This document shows positions 8,769 through 18,135 of a DNA stretch of 64,000 nucleotides, piece by piece; positions within the stretch are counted from its first letter, which is position 1, and each line of letters begins with the position of its first letter. Origin of the DNA: Campylobacter concisus (GTDB lineage Bacteria; Campylobacterota; Campylobacteria; Campylobacterales; Campylobacteraceae); contig NZ_CP021642.1 of NCBI RefSeq assembly GCF_003048375.1, positions 1,240,001 to 1,304,000 on the forward strand, in the 5' to 3' direction. The position numbers and the translations under genes are program-made. Below the pieces are notes generated by a model. That model was not told where the DNA came from, did no database searches, and was given only the letters and a program-made list of their open reading frames with translations.

Positions 8769-9260
8769 TTAGGCTATTACTGTTATCACGCCAAGCCCTT
8801 TGTCGGCGGCATTTTGGTAAAAATTTAAAAGCCCAGTAAAATGCTCTTTTAAACTCGCCTTTATATCTTCAAATTCGCTCTGCCGCCCAAAGATATCAGG
8901 ATACGTCTTTGAGCTAGCAAATTCTTTTAAATTTATCTTTGCTAAAAGTGCGCTAATATCAACATTTTTCAACGCCATAGCCACCTCTTTTACATCCGAA
9001 GCGTTAGTATAAGAGATCATCTCGCTTAGCTCTTCGTTTAGCGCACTACGCCCAAAAATAGCCCAGCTAAAAGGCTCATTTGAGCTAAAAATATCGCCAG
9101 CCTTAAGCCTCTGCTTGAAATTTTTGCCAGTTAGCATTTTACACATCGCGTCCCAAAAATTATCCAAGTCGTATTCGTCCAAAAGTTCGCCACTGTCGCC
9201 ATTTTTGATCTTTTCTATATCATCTTGCAAGTAGGCGTAGTAGTGCGCGCTGATACCCAT
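8769..9260 (-). CDS. DUF1877 (YfbM-like) family protein
   Basis: 163 residues starting MGISAHYYAYLQDDIEKIK. The pattern of an N-terminal MG-x(2)-YY, the LDEYDLDNFWDAMCKMLTG segment (the D-x-x-W-x-x-(I/L)-x-x-LTG core), WAIFGRSAL, an acidic helix and TYPDIFGRQ matches DUF1877, a small cytosolic family of unknown function including E. coli YfbM. Isolated on both sides by non-coding DNA, so probably monocistronic. Nothing in the context suggests a job. Confidence 0.8.
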   Translation of the reverse strand: MGISAHYYAYLQDDIEKIKNGDSGELLDEYDLDNFWDAMCKMLTGKNFKQRLKAGDIFSSNEPFSWAIFGRSALNEELSEMISYTNASDVKEVAMALKNVDISALLAKINLKEFASSKTYPDIFGRQSEFEDIKASLKEHFTGLLNFYQNAADKGLGVITVIA

Positions 9261-9322
9261 TTTAGAGCCTTAAATTTAATGTGAATTTAAAAAAAGAGAG
9301 GGCGGAGCTATAAATTTAACAG

Positions 9323-9339
9323 ATCCGCCACAAGCGGAT
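9323..9339. terminator. Short hairpin between ansA and the DUF1877 gene
   Basis: ATCCGC, five-base loop CACAA, GCGGAT. It lies about 100 bases beyond the asparaginase stop on the minus strand. There is no adjacent T-run, so it is a weak candidate for ending that transcript. Confidence 0.35.
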
Positions 9340-9439
9340 ATCGTGAGATGATTTTAAATGTTACGCATAATTTTTCTACTAAATGAGAAAAATCAAAGCT
9401 CACTTAAAAGCACTCGCGATATCTCCGCTAAAATTAAAC

Positions 9440-10501
<1,062 letters not shown>

Positions 10502-10567
10502 TTAAAATTTGCTAGAGCATTATAACGTCATATATTTAAAAAATTTATTAATTTTCAAAATTTATAT

Positions 10568-10906
10568 TTATTTAAAAATTCTTATCAAAAGCATATAAAT
10601 TCCAGTCGAAACGACTATGCTAAGAAGGGCATTTTTAAATTTCAAATGCACCAAAATAGCCGTAAAAACCGCCATTATCTCGCTTAAGCCGTATGGATAC
10701 TCGCTAAATTTCGTATCTTTTAGCCCGTAGCAGACCAAAACGACCATTATCATCATACCCATGTGCTTCTCGATAGCGTCCAAATAAGGGTTTGACTTAT
10801 AGTTTCTTAACGCATAAAACGGCGTCGCTCTTGTTATAAAAGTAGCCAAGGCGCTTAAAAGCACCGCCACAAAAAGCACCATCTCGCTTGAGCTTATACT
10901 TATCAA
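10568..10906 (-). CDS. azlD: AzlD-type branched-chain amino-acid exporter subunit
   Basis: 112-residue membrane protein with four hydrophobic helices, starting MISISSSEMVLFVAVLLSAL and containing the conserved TFITRATPFYAL segment (about 22-33) of AzlD. Pairs with AzlC to export branched-chain amino acids. Its start overlaps the azlC stop by four bases (ATGA), the usual arrangement for this two-component carrier. Confidence 0.88.
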   Translation of the reverse strand: MISISSSEMVLFVAVLLSALATFITRATPFYALRNYKSNPYLDAIEKHMGMMIMVVLVCYGLKDTKFSEYPYGLSEIMAVFTAILVHLKFKNALLSIVVSTGIYMLLIRIFK

Positions 10907-11565
10907 ATTTTATCCTTAAACAAAAGCAAAAATACAAAACAAAGCGCCATCGAGCCAACAAGCACAAATTTAGCTGGAAAGAGGCTCACTCCAAGCACGC
11001 CAAAAAAGACCGCCGCAAAGAGCACGCGGTAGTTTTTATCATTTTTAAACATCTCGATGACGACCACTATAAAAAGCGAGGTCAAACTAAACTCAAGTCC
11101 CCTTGTATCGGTCTTTATAAAATCGCCAAGTATCGCTCCAAGCAGCGTTCCAGCCGCCCAGTATGACCAAGAAAGCACATTTAGCCAGGTAAAGACAAAA
11201 CTTCGATCACTTGCATCTTTTAGCCCTAAATTTTTAAATATCGCAAAGGTCTCATCTGTTAGCAAAGCGATGTTTAAGAGCTTAAATTTGATCCCGCTAT
11301 ACTCTTTTAAAAGTGAAATTCCATAAAAAGTGTGGCGCAAATTTACAAGGTAGCTCACGATAAAGACCTCAACATAGCTCGTGCCGACGCTAAAGAGCGA
11401 AAGCATCATAAACTGCGCTGCGCCACCGTATGCTAGCGTGCTAAGTGCCACAGCGATAAATGCGCTCACTCCCATGCTTTTTGCCAGCACGCCAAAAGCA
11501 ACTCCAAGAGGGAAAAAACCCATAAAGATAGGAATGGATAGTTTAAAAACGTAGTTAAATGTCAA
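10903..11565 (-). CDS. azlC: AzlC-type branched-chain amino-acid exporter subunit
   Basis: 220-residue inner membrane protein with about seven to eight hydrophobic segments. IFMGFFPLGVAFGVLAKSMG at the N-terminus and GGAAQFMMLSLFSVG at about 47-61 are hallmark AzlC stretches, followed by NLRHTFYGISLL and LTDETFAIF. Forms the permease with the overlapping azlD downstream; in B. subtilis the pair exports valine, leucine, isoleucine and the toxic analogue azaleucine. No lrp-type regulator is adjacent. Confidence 0.9.
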   Translation of the reverse strand: MTFNYVFKLSIPIFMGFFPLGVAFGVLAKSMGVSAFIAVALSTLAYGGAAQFMMLSLFSVGTSYVEVFIVSYLVNLRHTFYGISLLKEYSGIKFKLLNIALLTDETFAIFKNLGLKDASDRSFVFTWLNVLSWSYWAAGTLLGAILGDFIKTDTRGLEFSLTSLFIVVVIEMFKNDKNYRVLFAAVFFGVLGVSLFPAKFVLVGSMALCFVFLLLFKDKI

Positions 11566-11714
11566 ATTTCACCTTCATAAAAAGCCGAAATATTAGCAAA
11601 AATTTAAAAATTTAAATTTAAAGAGGCGTTTTTGCTTTTATAAATTTAACTGCTTGCTCGCATTTTAAAACTAAATTTTATAAAATAACAACAAAATTTA
11701 TAAAGAAAATTTCT

Positions 11715-12674
11715 ATGAAAAAGATAGTTTTACTAATATTTTTAACACTAAATTTAATAGCTTTAACAACAAATCCAAAGATCAAAATCCCTCAAGCAAA
11801 TAGCTGCAATATCGAGGATAACTGCATTGATTTTAGCCGCAGATACAGCGACGATGAATATAAAAGGCTATTTGGAATTTACAAAAGTGAGTGCGAGGTT
11901 AAAAATTTAGACGCATGCATCTATCTGGCTGAGTTTTACAAAAGCGGACTTGGCGTAAAAAAAGACGCGACAAAATCACTAGAAATTCTTAACAAAGCTT
12001 GCGATGAAAATAACAAATTTGCCTGCCACAACCTTGGTGTTGAGTATCAAGAGATGAAAGATCACAAAAAGGCTTTAGAAGCTTTTAAAAAAGGTTGCGA
12101 TCTAGCTTTTATACAAAGCTGTTTTAACGTCGCAGTTTTATATAATAACGGCGGCGGCATAAAAAGAGACTACAAAAAGGCTGCTAAAATTTACAAAGAA
12201 GTTTGCGAGCAAAATTTCTATAAAGGATGCTACAACCTAGCCGTTTTATACCACAACACCCCTGGTGTAAAGCGCGACTACAAAGAAGCGATAAAGCTTT
12301 ACAAAAAGGCTTGTGATAGCGACTTTAGCATCTCTTGCTACAACCTAGCGAGCTTATATCAAGAGCAAAAAGAGTATGAAAAGGCCAGTAAGCTCTATTT
12401 TAAAGCTTGCAAGCTTGACTTTGCCGATGCTTGTAATAACCTAGCCAGTCTTTACGACGACGCACTTGGCGTAGAAAAAGATGATGAAGTGGCGTTTAGA
12501 TACTACAACAAAGCGTGCAGGCTAGATAGCGCAAGTGGGTGCAAACATCTTGCATACTTTTACTATCATGGCATAGGGACAAAAAAGGATAAAAAGCTGG
12601 CAGAAAAAGAGCTTAAAAAAGCTTGCAAACTAGGCCTTAAAGAGGCTTGCGAGATAGTTAGAGATTTTCACTAA
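11715..12674 (+). CDS. Exported Sel1-repeat (Hcp-like) cysteine-rich protein
   Basis: 319 residues. A signal peptide (MKKIVLLIFLTLNLIALTT) leads into a chain of about seven Sel1-like repeats, each near 36 residues with the pattern A-x-x-x-Y-x-x-A-C-(7 residues)-C-x-x-L(A/G)-x-x-Y. Paired Cys in each unit (for example CDENNKFACHNLG, CEQNFYKGCYNLA) are positioned as in Helicobacter Hcp proteins, where they form intra-repeat disulfides. Likely periplasmic or secreted, binding a protein or peptidoglycan-related ligand. First of three tandem Sel1 genes on this strand. The old beta-lactamase label for Hcp proteins should not be copied without evidence. Confidence 0.85.
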   Translation: MKKIVLLIFLTLNLIALTTNPKIKIPQANSCNIEDNCIDFSRRYSDDEYKRLFGIYKSECEVKNLDACIYLAEFYKSGLGVKKDATKSLEILNKACDENNKFACHNLGVEYQEMKDHKKALEAFKKGCDLAFIQSCFNVAVLYNNGGGIKRDYKKAAKIYKEVCEQNFYKGCYNLAVLYHNTPGVKRDYKEAIKLYKKACDSDFSISCYNLASLYQEQKEYEKASKLYFKACKLDFADACNNLASLYDDALGVEKDDEVAFRYYNKACRLDSASGCKHLAYFYYHGIGTKKDKKLAEKELKKACKLGLKEACEIVRDFH

Positions 12675-12683
12675 AGAGCGTTT

Positions 12684-13124
12684 ATGAAAAATTTGATTTT
12701 GTTTTTATCCCTCATTATGCTTTTAAATGCAAAAAATTTAGACGAGATGTGCCAAAGCGAGGGCGATATAAGAGCGAATTTAACGAGCTGCTACAAGGCT
12801 GCTACAAAAATTTATAACTCTTCAAGCGATGATAAAGATTTTAAAAAGCTAAAAGAGATATTTTTACTAGCTTGCGAAAATGATATGAAAGAGGGTTGTT
12901 ACAGCGCTGCGCTCATCTATCTAAATAGCTACAACGACGTTGATAGCGAGCTTAATCAAACTATCATATTAAATAGATATGCAAGATTTCTTAACTACGC
13001 GCTTTTAGATAACGGAAAAAAAGAGGATAAAACGACTGCCAAAAGCTACTTTCAAAGATCATGCGAGCTAGGCTTTAAAAAGGGCTGCGATATGAGAAAT
13101 TTACTAGATAAGCTTGGGTATTAA
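12684..13124 (+). CDS. Short exported Sel1-like cysteine protein
   Basis: 146 residues, nine bases after the preceding Sel1 gene. Signal peptide MKNLILFLSLIMLLNA is followed by two to three degenerate Sel1 units; the Cys pairs (ACENDMKEGCYSAALIY and CELGFKKGCDMRN) keep the C-x7-C spacing. Unlike its neighbours the central repeats are eroded, leaving a spacer of non-repetitive sequence. Probably a shortened paralogue from the same tandem expansion, and co-transcribed with it. Function unknown. Confidence 0.78.
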   Translation: MKNLILFLSLIMLLNAKNLDEMCQSEGDIRANLTSCYKAATKIYNSSSDDKDFKKLKEIFLLACENDMKEGCYSAALIYLNSYNDVDSELNQTIILNRYARFLNYALLDNGKKEDKTTAKSYFQRSCELGFKKGCDMRNLLDKLGY

Positions 13125-13191
13125 ATTTGATATTTACTATAAATTTAAAGCTTTTTATCTAAACTTATTTAAATTTTTTAAAAGGCAAGCA

Positions 13192-13935
13192 ATGAAAAAG
13201 GTTGTTTTATTTTTAGCCTCTGCGGTGCTTTTGTGGGGCGCAAATTTAGAGCCAAAAACGCTTGAGTCTAGGTGCCAAAACAACGACGCTAAAAGCTGCT
13301 TTGAGCTTGGTAATAAATTTGAGGAGAGCAAAAACTACCAAAAAGCGGGCGAATTTTATAAAAAAGCTTGCGAGCTAAAACACGCAGGCGCTTGCAGCAG
13401 CGTGGGCGTGCTATACGACATGGACTACATAAAGGATGTGAATAACAAAAATGCAGCCAAATTTTACCAAAAGGGCTGCGAGCTAAACGACGGCTTTGGC
13501 TGCGCAAGGCTTGGCTTTGTCTATACGTTAGATAAAAACTATCAAAAGTCAAAAGAGCTATTTTTAAGAGCTTGCGAGCTAAAAGATGGCGACGGATACT
13601 ACGGACTTGGGCTTTTATACTATGACGGAAATGGCGTAGAGCAAGATGCCAAAAAGGCAAAAGAGCTCTTTGAAAAAAGCTGCGATCTGGGTCATGCTGC
13701 TGGCTGCAATAGCCTTGGCATGATGCTTCATAGCGGAAAATATGTAGAAAAAGATCAAAAAAGAGCTATCAAACTCTTCATAAAAGCTTGCGAAATGGGC
13801 TTTGGAGATGGTTGTCACAACCTTGGGGTTATTTATTATGAAACAGAAGGAGATAAAAATTTAGCTAAAAAGTACTTTGGCAAGTCCTGCGAACTAGGCA
13901 ACGACGAAGACTGCCAAATTTACAATGCTCTATAA
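13192..13935 (+). CDS. Exported Sel1-repeat (Hcp-like) cysteine-rich protein
   Basis: 247 residues from ATG 13192, chosen because AAAAGGCAAGC precedes it and a signal peptide (MKKVVLFLASAVLLWGAN) begins there; an earlier ATG would add 26 residues that cover the intergenic region. About six Sel1 repeats follow, with regular Cys pairs such as CELKHAGACSSVG, CDLGHAAGCNSLG and CELGNDEDC. Third member of the tandem Sel1 cluster. It converges on the flagellar operon with only two bases between its stop and that of the 37-codon gene. Confidence 0.85.
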   Translation: MKKVVLFLASAVLLWGANLEPKTLESRCQNNDAKSCFELGNKFEESKNYQKAGEFYKKACELKHAGACSSVGVLYDMDYIKDVNNKNAAKFYQKGCELNDGFGCARLGFVYTLDKNYQKSKELFLRACELKDGDGYYGLGLLYYDGNGVEQDAKKAKELFEKSCDLGHAAGCNSLGMMLHSGKYVEKDQKRAIKLFIKACEMGFGDGCHNLGVIYYETEGDKNLAKKYFGKSCELGNDEDCQIYNAL

Positions 13936-13937
13936 AT

Positions 13938-14051
13938 TTAATGCACCTGACTTTTTGGACCCTTGCCCTTTGGGGTCCTATCTGAAAAGTAAAAAACATC
14001 AAGCGTAAAAGCAACGAGTATAAGTCCAACAATAGCCAAAGTCGCGTCCAT
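13938..14051 (-). CDS. 37-residue single-pass membrane protein after flgG
   Basis: A small open frame too short for usual gene calling. It starts at ATG 14051, five bases after the flgG stop, with GGTAGG overlapping the flgG stop codon as ribosome site. The product begins MDATLAIVGLILVAFTLDVF: an N-terminal hydrophobic helix of about 18 residues followed by a basic tail (DRTPKGKGPKSQVH). The frame is free of stops to TAA 13938 and fits the region between flgG and the convergent Sel1 gene exactly. Function unknown; position suggests co-transcription with the flagellar rod genes. It could be chance, but spacing, ribosome site and composition argue for a gene. Confidence 0.65.
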   Translation of the reverse strand: MDATLAIVGLILVAFTLDVFYFSDRTPKGKGPKSQVH

Positions 14052-14056
14052 ATTAC

Positions 14057-14845
14057 CTACCTTTTAAGTCCATTTACTATCTCTAACATCGAATCACTCG
14101 TAGTTATCGCCTTTGAGTTCGCCTCGTATGCGCGTTGGCCGGTGATAAGATCAGTCATCTCTTCAACAAGCTGAACATTACTCATCTCGACAAAGCCCTG
14201 TCTAATGGTGCCAAGTCCGTCAAGGCCAGCTACACCTACCACCACGTCGCCACTAGCGCTTGTTTGAAGGTAATTATTATCCCCCATCGAGTGAAGACCG
14301 GCTGGATTTATGAAATTTGCTAACTCGATCTGACCTATCTGAGCCATGTCTGTTTCGCCAGCCTGCAAAACTGAGACGGTGCCGTCAGTGCCTATTGAAA
14401 TTTGCGTCGCATTTGCAGGGACTGTGATCTGAGGGATGAGCTGATAGCCGTCGCTATTTACGATCGTGCCGTTTGCATCAAGCTTAAATGCGCCGTTTCT
14501 AGTATAAGCCGTCGTGCCGTCAGGGAGCTGAATTTGAAAAAAGCCGTTGCCAGCTATGACCATATCTAGGTTGTTGCTAGTCTCTTTAAAATAGCCCTGA
14601 GAGAAAATTTTATTTATCGCCGTTGGGCGCACGCCAAGACCAACCTCGATGCCTGTCGGGCTTGTGGTAGTCTGGCTTGTCGCCGTGCCTGCGTACTCCA
14701 TGACTTGATACATAAGATCGGCAAATTCAGCCCTATTTTTCTTATATCCATAGGTATTTACGTTTGCAATGTTGTGTGAGGTTACGTCTATCTGCGTCTG
14801 CTCGGCGATCATGCCAGTGGCCGCAGTGTAAAGTGATCTCATCAT
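14057..14845 (-). CDS. flgG: Flagellar distal rod protein FlgG
   Basis: 262 residues of the flagellar rod, exported by the flagellar type III system and polymerised outside the inner membrane. The N-terminus MMRSLYTAATGMIAEQTQID and DVTSHNIANVNTYGYKKNRAEF are the canonical rod-family start; the C-terminus NVQLVEEMTDLITGQRAYEANSKAI is the matching D0 helix. Length equals the FlgG standard. It follows the FlgF-like gene by 15 bases with a normal ribosome site. Confidence 0.96.
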   Translation of the reverse strand: MMRSLYTAATGMIAEQTQIDVTSHNIANVNTYGYKKNRAEFADLMYQVMEYAGTATSQTTTSPTGIEVGLGVRPTAINKIFSQGYFKETSNNLDMVIAGNGFFQIQLPDGTTAYTRNGAFKLDANGTIVNSDGYQLIPQITVPANATQISIGTDGTVSVLQAGETDMAQIGQIELANFINPAGLHSMGDNNYLQTSASGDVVVGVAGLDGLGTIRQGFVEMSNVQLVEEMTDLITGQRAYEANSKAITTSDSMLEIVNGLKR

Positions 14846-14860
14846 AGTTTTATCCTTTTA

Positions 14861-15670
14861 TTAAGCTTTTAGGGCTAGTTTTTGAACAGCATCTTGGTTA
14901 AGGTCAGTCATGTGGCTTGTCATAACCTTTTGATACATATCAACTAAGCGTTGGGTTTCTATTAGACCCACCATTTCTAAGACTGGATTTACATTTGACA
15001 TCTGAGCGTAGCCTTGCATCACGCTATCAGCCTCGTCAAGCTCGGTTATGTCGTCAAAATTTCTCGTTTCAAAGAGGTTGTCGCCGACCTTTTTTAGATC
15101 TCTTATCTCTCTTGGCTGAGCGATGTAAAATTTAGAAAATTGATTGTTATTTGAGTATAAATTTCCATTTTTATCAGAGGTTAAGACCTCGCCTTGTGGC
15201 ACTTGGATGCCTCTTTGACCAGGATTTTGCGCCTCATAGCCACTTGGTAACACCCTATAACCCTCTTTTGTGACGATGTAACCGTCTGCGTCAAGGCTAA
15301 AAGAGCCATTTTTGCTTAGTTTTACGCCATTTGGAGTATCGACTAAGAAAAAAGCATCGTCTCTTTTTATCGCAAAGTCAAGCGTATTTGAGCTGTATTT
15401 AAAGCCACCAGCACTAAAGTCGGTGTATTCTTCGCTCACTTGTGGCACGCGATCAAGCGTTCTATTTAGAAATTTAGCTCCGTCTTTTGTGTGATTTTTA
15501 AGCGGGAGCTCATCTTGTGTCTCTTTAAAAATTCTCGCAAAGTCGCCGATGACTACGTCATTTCGCTTGTAGCCGATCGTATTTACATTTGCAAGGTTGT
15601 TTGAGATGACATTTAGTCTGTTAAACTGCGTTACCATGCCAGCAGTGGCTTGATAATAACCATTTTGCAT
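14861..15670 (-). CDS. flgF: Flagellar proximal rod protein FlgF (FlgG2-type)
   Basis: 269-residue rod protein, sister of FlgG. Starts MQNGYYQATAGMVTQFNRLN with NVISNNLANVNTIGYKRNDV and ends in the D0 helix MSNVNPVLEMVGLIETQRLVD. In C. jejuni the equivalent gene is annotated flgG2 (Cj0697) directly before flgG; its role corresponds to FlgF. First gene of a minus-strand unit (flgF-flgG-37-codon gene), divergent from rpoD. A sigma-54 type GG/GC box was not obvious upstream. Confidence 0.9.
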   Translation of the reverse strand: MQNGYYQATAGMVTQFNRLNVISNNLANVNTIGYKRNDVVIGDFARIFKETQDELPLKNHTKDGAKFLNRTLDRVPQVSEEYTDFSAGGFKYSSNTLDFAIKRDDAFFLVDTPNGVKLSKNGSFSLDADGYIVTKEGYRVLPSGYEAQNPGQRGIQVPQGEVLTSDKNGNLYSNNNQFSKFYIAQPREIRDLKKVGDNLFETRNFDDITELDEADSVMQGYAQMSNVNPVLEMVGLIETQRLVDMYQKVMTSHMTDLNQDAVQKLALKA

Positions 15671-15759
15671 AAATTTTCCTAATCAAAATTTGATTTTTTA
15701 GAATTACTAAGCAATCATCGTTCCAACTTTCTTTTTATAGACATTTAAAAAAATTTGGG

Positions 15760-15765
15760 TATAAT
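15760..15765 (+). promoter_or_regulatory. -10 box of rpoD
   Basis: Perfect TATAAT with an upstream A/T tract and GGG just before it, about 55 bases ahead of the rpoD start codon. Typical Campylobacter sigma-70 promoter without a clear -35. Confidence 0.6.
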
Positions 15766-15820
15766 CCACTTTCTTTTAACCAACACTTAAATCACAATGA
15801 TACGATTTGAAAGGAAATTT

Positions 15821-17674
15821 ATGAGCGCCGCAAAAGACTCTTTTTCTCAGATAGAAGAGCTATTTGCCGAAAATGCAAAAGGCTTTTTGACATACGAAAA
15901 ATTAGTAAAATTATTAGACAAAGCTCCGACGGCTACGGTAGTAAAAAAGATAGAACAACTAGCAAAAACAAACAAAGTCCAGCTCATCACATCTGCTGAG
16001 GCTGCAAAGCTTAGAAATTTAGCCGATGCTAAAAAACGTCAAGAAAACGCTCAAAAAAGCGACCAAGATATCGACGAGGACCTCGATCTTTCAGGCGAGA
16101 GCGATCTTTTAGAGTGGTCAAGATCAGATAGTCCAGTAAGGATGTATCTACGAGAGATGGGGCAGATCGCACTTCTTACAAAAGAAGAAGAGGTCGAGAT
16201 CAGCAAGAGGATCGAGCTTGGCGAAGATATCATCATCGATGCATTTTGCTCGGTGCCGTTTTTGATCGATTTTATACTTGATTACAAAGAGCCGCTTATC
16301 AACAGAGAGCGCCGTGTAAAAGAGCTCTTTAAAAGCTTTGAAGACGAGGGCGAGAATGAAAATGAAGAGAGCGAAGAGGATATAGACGAAGAGGATGAGG
16401 AGAACGAAGAGAACGAAACTCCTAAAAAATCAGCCAAAAACGACAAGCGTGCAGAAAAAGTTATAGAGAGCTTCAAAGCCCTTGAAAAGGCTAAAAAAGA
16501 GTGGCTAAAGACAGCAAATAAGCAAGATAAAGTTGAAAGCGACGACACAGCTTCAAAGATGACGCTTGCGTTTAAAAAGAAAATTTTAAAAGAGAAGCTG
16601 ATGGATCTTGGTCCAACAAGTAAGCTAATCAGCGAGATCGTAAAATCAATGGAGACGGCTCTTAAAAGCGACGATGAATTTGATAGAGAGCTAAAACGCT
16701 TGGAGTATCGCTTGCCGATGTTTAGTGACGAGCTTAAGAAAAATCACAAAAGCATCTTAAAAGATATCATCAAACTTAGTAAAGAAGAGATCGCAGCTCG
16801 CGTGCCAGAGGCTACGATGGTCTCAACATACGTCGAGATCAAAAAGCTTTTTACGACAAAAGAGGCGAGCAAACAAGGCTTTGACCTTGAGCCAGCAAGG
16901 CTAAAAGAAATTTTAGAGCAGATCAAACGCGGAAAGAAAATTTCAGACGAAGCAAAAGCTAGAATGGCCAAGTCAAACCTCCGTCTAGTCGTAAGTATCG
17001 CAAAACGCTATACAAACAGGGGTTTGCCATTTCTTGATCTCATCCAAGAGGGCAACATCGGTCTTATGAAGGCGGTTGATAAATTTGAATATAGAAAAGG
17101 CTATAAATTTTCAACCTACGCCACATGGTGGATCCGCCAGGCTATCTCGCGCGCGATCGCTGATCAGGCAAGGACGATTAGGATACCTATCCACATGATA
17201 GAGACGATCAATCGTATCAACAAAATCAACCGCAAATACCTCCAAGAAGAAGGCAAAGAGCCTGACGTAAGCGTCATCGCAAAAGAAGTTGGGCTAAGCG
17301 TTGATAAGGTAAAGCAAGTCATCAAAATCACAAAAGAGCCTATCAGCCTTGAAGCTCCGATCGCAAACGAAGAAGACGGTAAATTTGGAGATTTTGTCGA
17401 GGACAAAACTTCTCTATCACCGATAGATCAAATTTTAAAAAGTGACCTTAGAGAGCAGATCGACGATGTGCTTTCACAGCTAAATGAGCGCGAAAAAGCG
17501 GTTATTTCGATGAGATTTGGTCTGCTTGAAGATGAGAGCGACCGCACGCTTGAAGAGATCGGCAAGGCGCTAAATGTCACTCGTGAACGCGTCCGTCAGA
17601 TAGAAAGCTCAGCTATCAAGAAACTAAAACACCCAAAAGTTGGTAGAAAACTCAAAAACTACATCGAGGGCTAA
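15821..17674 (+). CDS. rpoD: RNA polymerase primary sigma factor
   Basis: Housekeeping sigma-70. ATG 15821 is preferred (617 residues, [15 protein letters not shown]) because GAAAGGAAATTT sits right before it; an ATG 24 bases upstream lacks a site. Region 1.1 is followed by region 1.2 ([24 protein letters not shown]), a non-conserved domain with a long Glu/Asp tract around 185-215, region 2 ([42 protein letters not shown]), region 3, and region 4.2 helix-turn-helix ([20 protein letters not shown]). The acidic insert is more extreme than in most sigma factors. All promoter-binding residues seem intact. Confidence 0.97.
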   Translation: MSAAKDSFSQIEELFAENAKGFLTYEKLVKLLDKAPTATVVKKIEQLAKTNKVQLITSAEAAKLRNLADAKKRQENAQKSDQDIDEDLDLSGESDLLEWSRSDSPVRMYLREMGQIALLTKEEEVEISKRIELGEDIIIDAFCSVPFLIDFILDYKEPLINRERRVKELFKSFEDEGENENEESEEDIDEEDEENEENETPKKSAKNDKRAEKVIESFKALEKAKKEWLKTANKQDKVESDDTASKMTLAFKKKILKEKLMDLGPTSKLISEIVKSMETALKSDDEFDRELKRLEYRLPMFSDELKKNHKSILKDIIKLSKEEIAARVPEATMVSTYVEIKKLFTTKEASKQGFDLEPARLKEILEQIKRGKKISDEAKARMAKSNLRLVVSIAKRYTNRGLPFLDLIQEGNIGLMKAVDKFEYRKGYKFSTYATWWIRQAISRAIADQARTIRIPIHMIETINRINKINRKYLQEEGKEPDVSVIAKEVGLSVDKVKQVIKITKEPISLEAPIANEEDGKFGDFVEDKTSLSPIDQILKSDLREQIDDVLSQLNEREKAVISMRFGLLEDESDRTLEEIGKALNVTRERVRQIESSAIKKLKHPKVGRKLKNYIEG

Positions 17675-18094
17675 CAAGCCCTGCCCTTTTGGGCGTCCGC
17701 ATCTAAACTCTGCAAATTTCTGCAATTTACTTTCTAGTCCATAATTAAGTTATTCTTGCGACCAAAGCACCAAAAGAGATAAGCAAAAATTTAATGTTTT
17801 TGTATATTTACCCTACTTTAGTGTATATACTATTGCTTTAACAGCTTTTTTCTTTGGGAAATTTATTAGCATCTATACCCTTTAAAGGACTTTCTCTTTG
17901 AAAAATTTATAGCGTCTATACCAAAAAATTGTTTTAAACATTACATATAGCTCTCATCTTAAAGCATAATTAACTCAACTTCTATTTTGAAAGTATATGT
18001 GCTATAAATTTTCAACTAAATTCTAAAAACCATAACCAAAAAAAGAATAAAAAATTTAATTTACAAATATGTTATATAAGTTAAAAAAGTAGAA
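17675..18094. other. Gene-free stretch between rpoD and flaC
   Basis: About 420 bases, AT-rich, between the convergent rpoD and flaC genes. Just after rpoD there is a small GCCC-TTTT-GGGC stem (17683-17694) without a T-run. A degenerate direct repeat lies at 17851-17922 (separate entry). No credible reading frame or RNA gene signature found. Confidence 0.5.
17851..17922. repeat. Degenerate direct repeat, two ~29-base units
   Basis: Unit one at 17851-17879 and unit two at 17893-17922 share CTTTG...AAATTTAT...AGC-TCTATACC with a few substitutions and one small indel. They are separated by 13 bases. Meaning unknown; may be a remnant of duplication. Confidence 0.45.
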
Positions 18095-18133
18095 ATAAAA
18101 AAAGAGAGTTTTACCGGCACAAGACCGGTAAAA
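18095..18133 (-). terminator. Rho-independent terminator of flaC
   Basis: Starts two bases after the flaC stop. Stem TTTTACCGG/CCGGTAAAA (nine pairs, 18109-18117 with 18125-18133) around a seven-base loop, followed on the minus strand by CTCTC and seven T. A clear strong terminator. Confidence 0.88.
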
Positions 18134-18135
18134 AT

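Noticed and set aside
11715-13935. Beta-lactamase HcpA annotation for the Sel1 proteins
   Set aside because: The label comes from one weak in vitro activity in Helicobacter; the sequences show only Sel1 repeats.
13961-13980. Hairpin GGACCC/GGGTCC as terminator of the Sel1 cluster or flgG
   Set aside because: It lies inside the 37-codon gene and no T-run follows on either strand.
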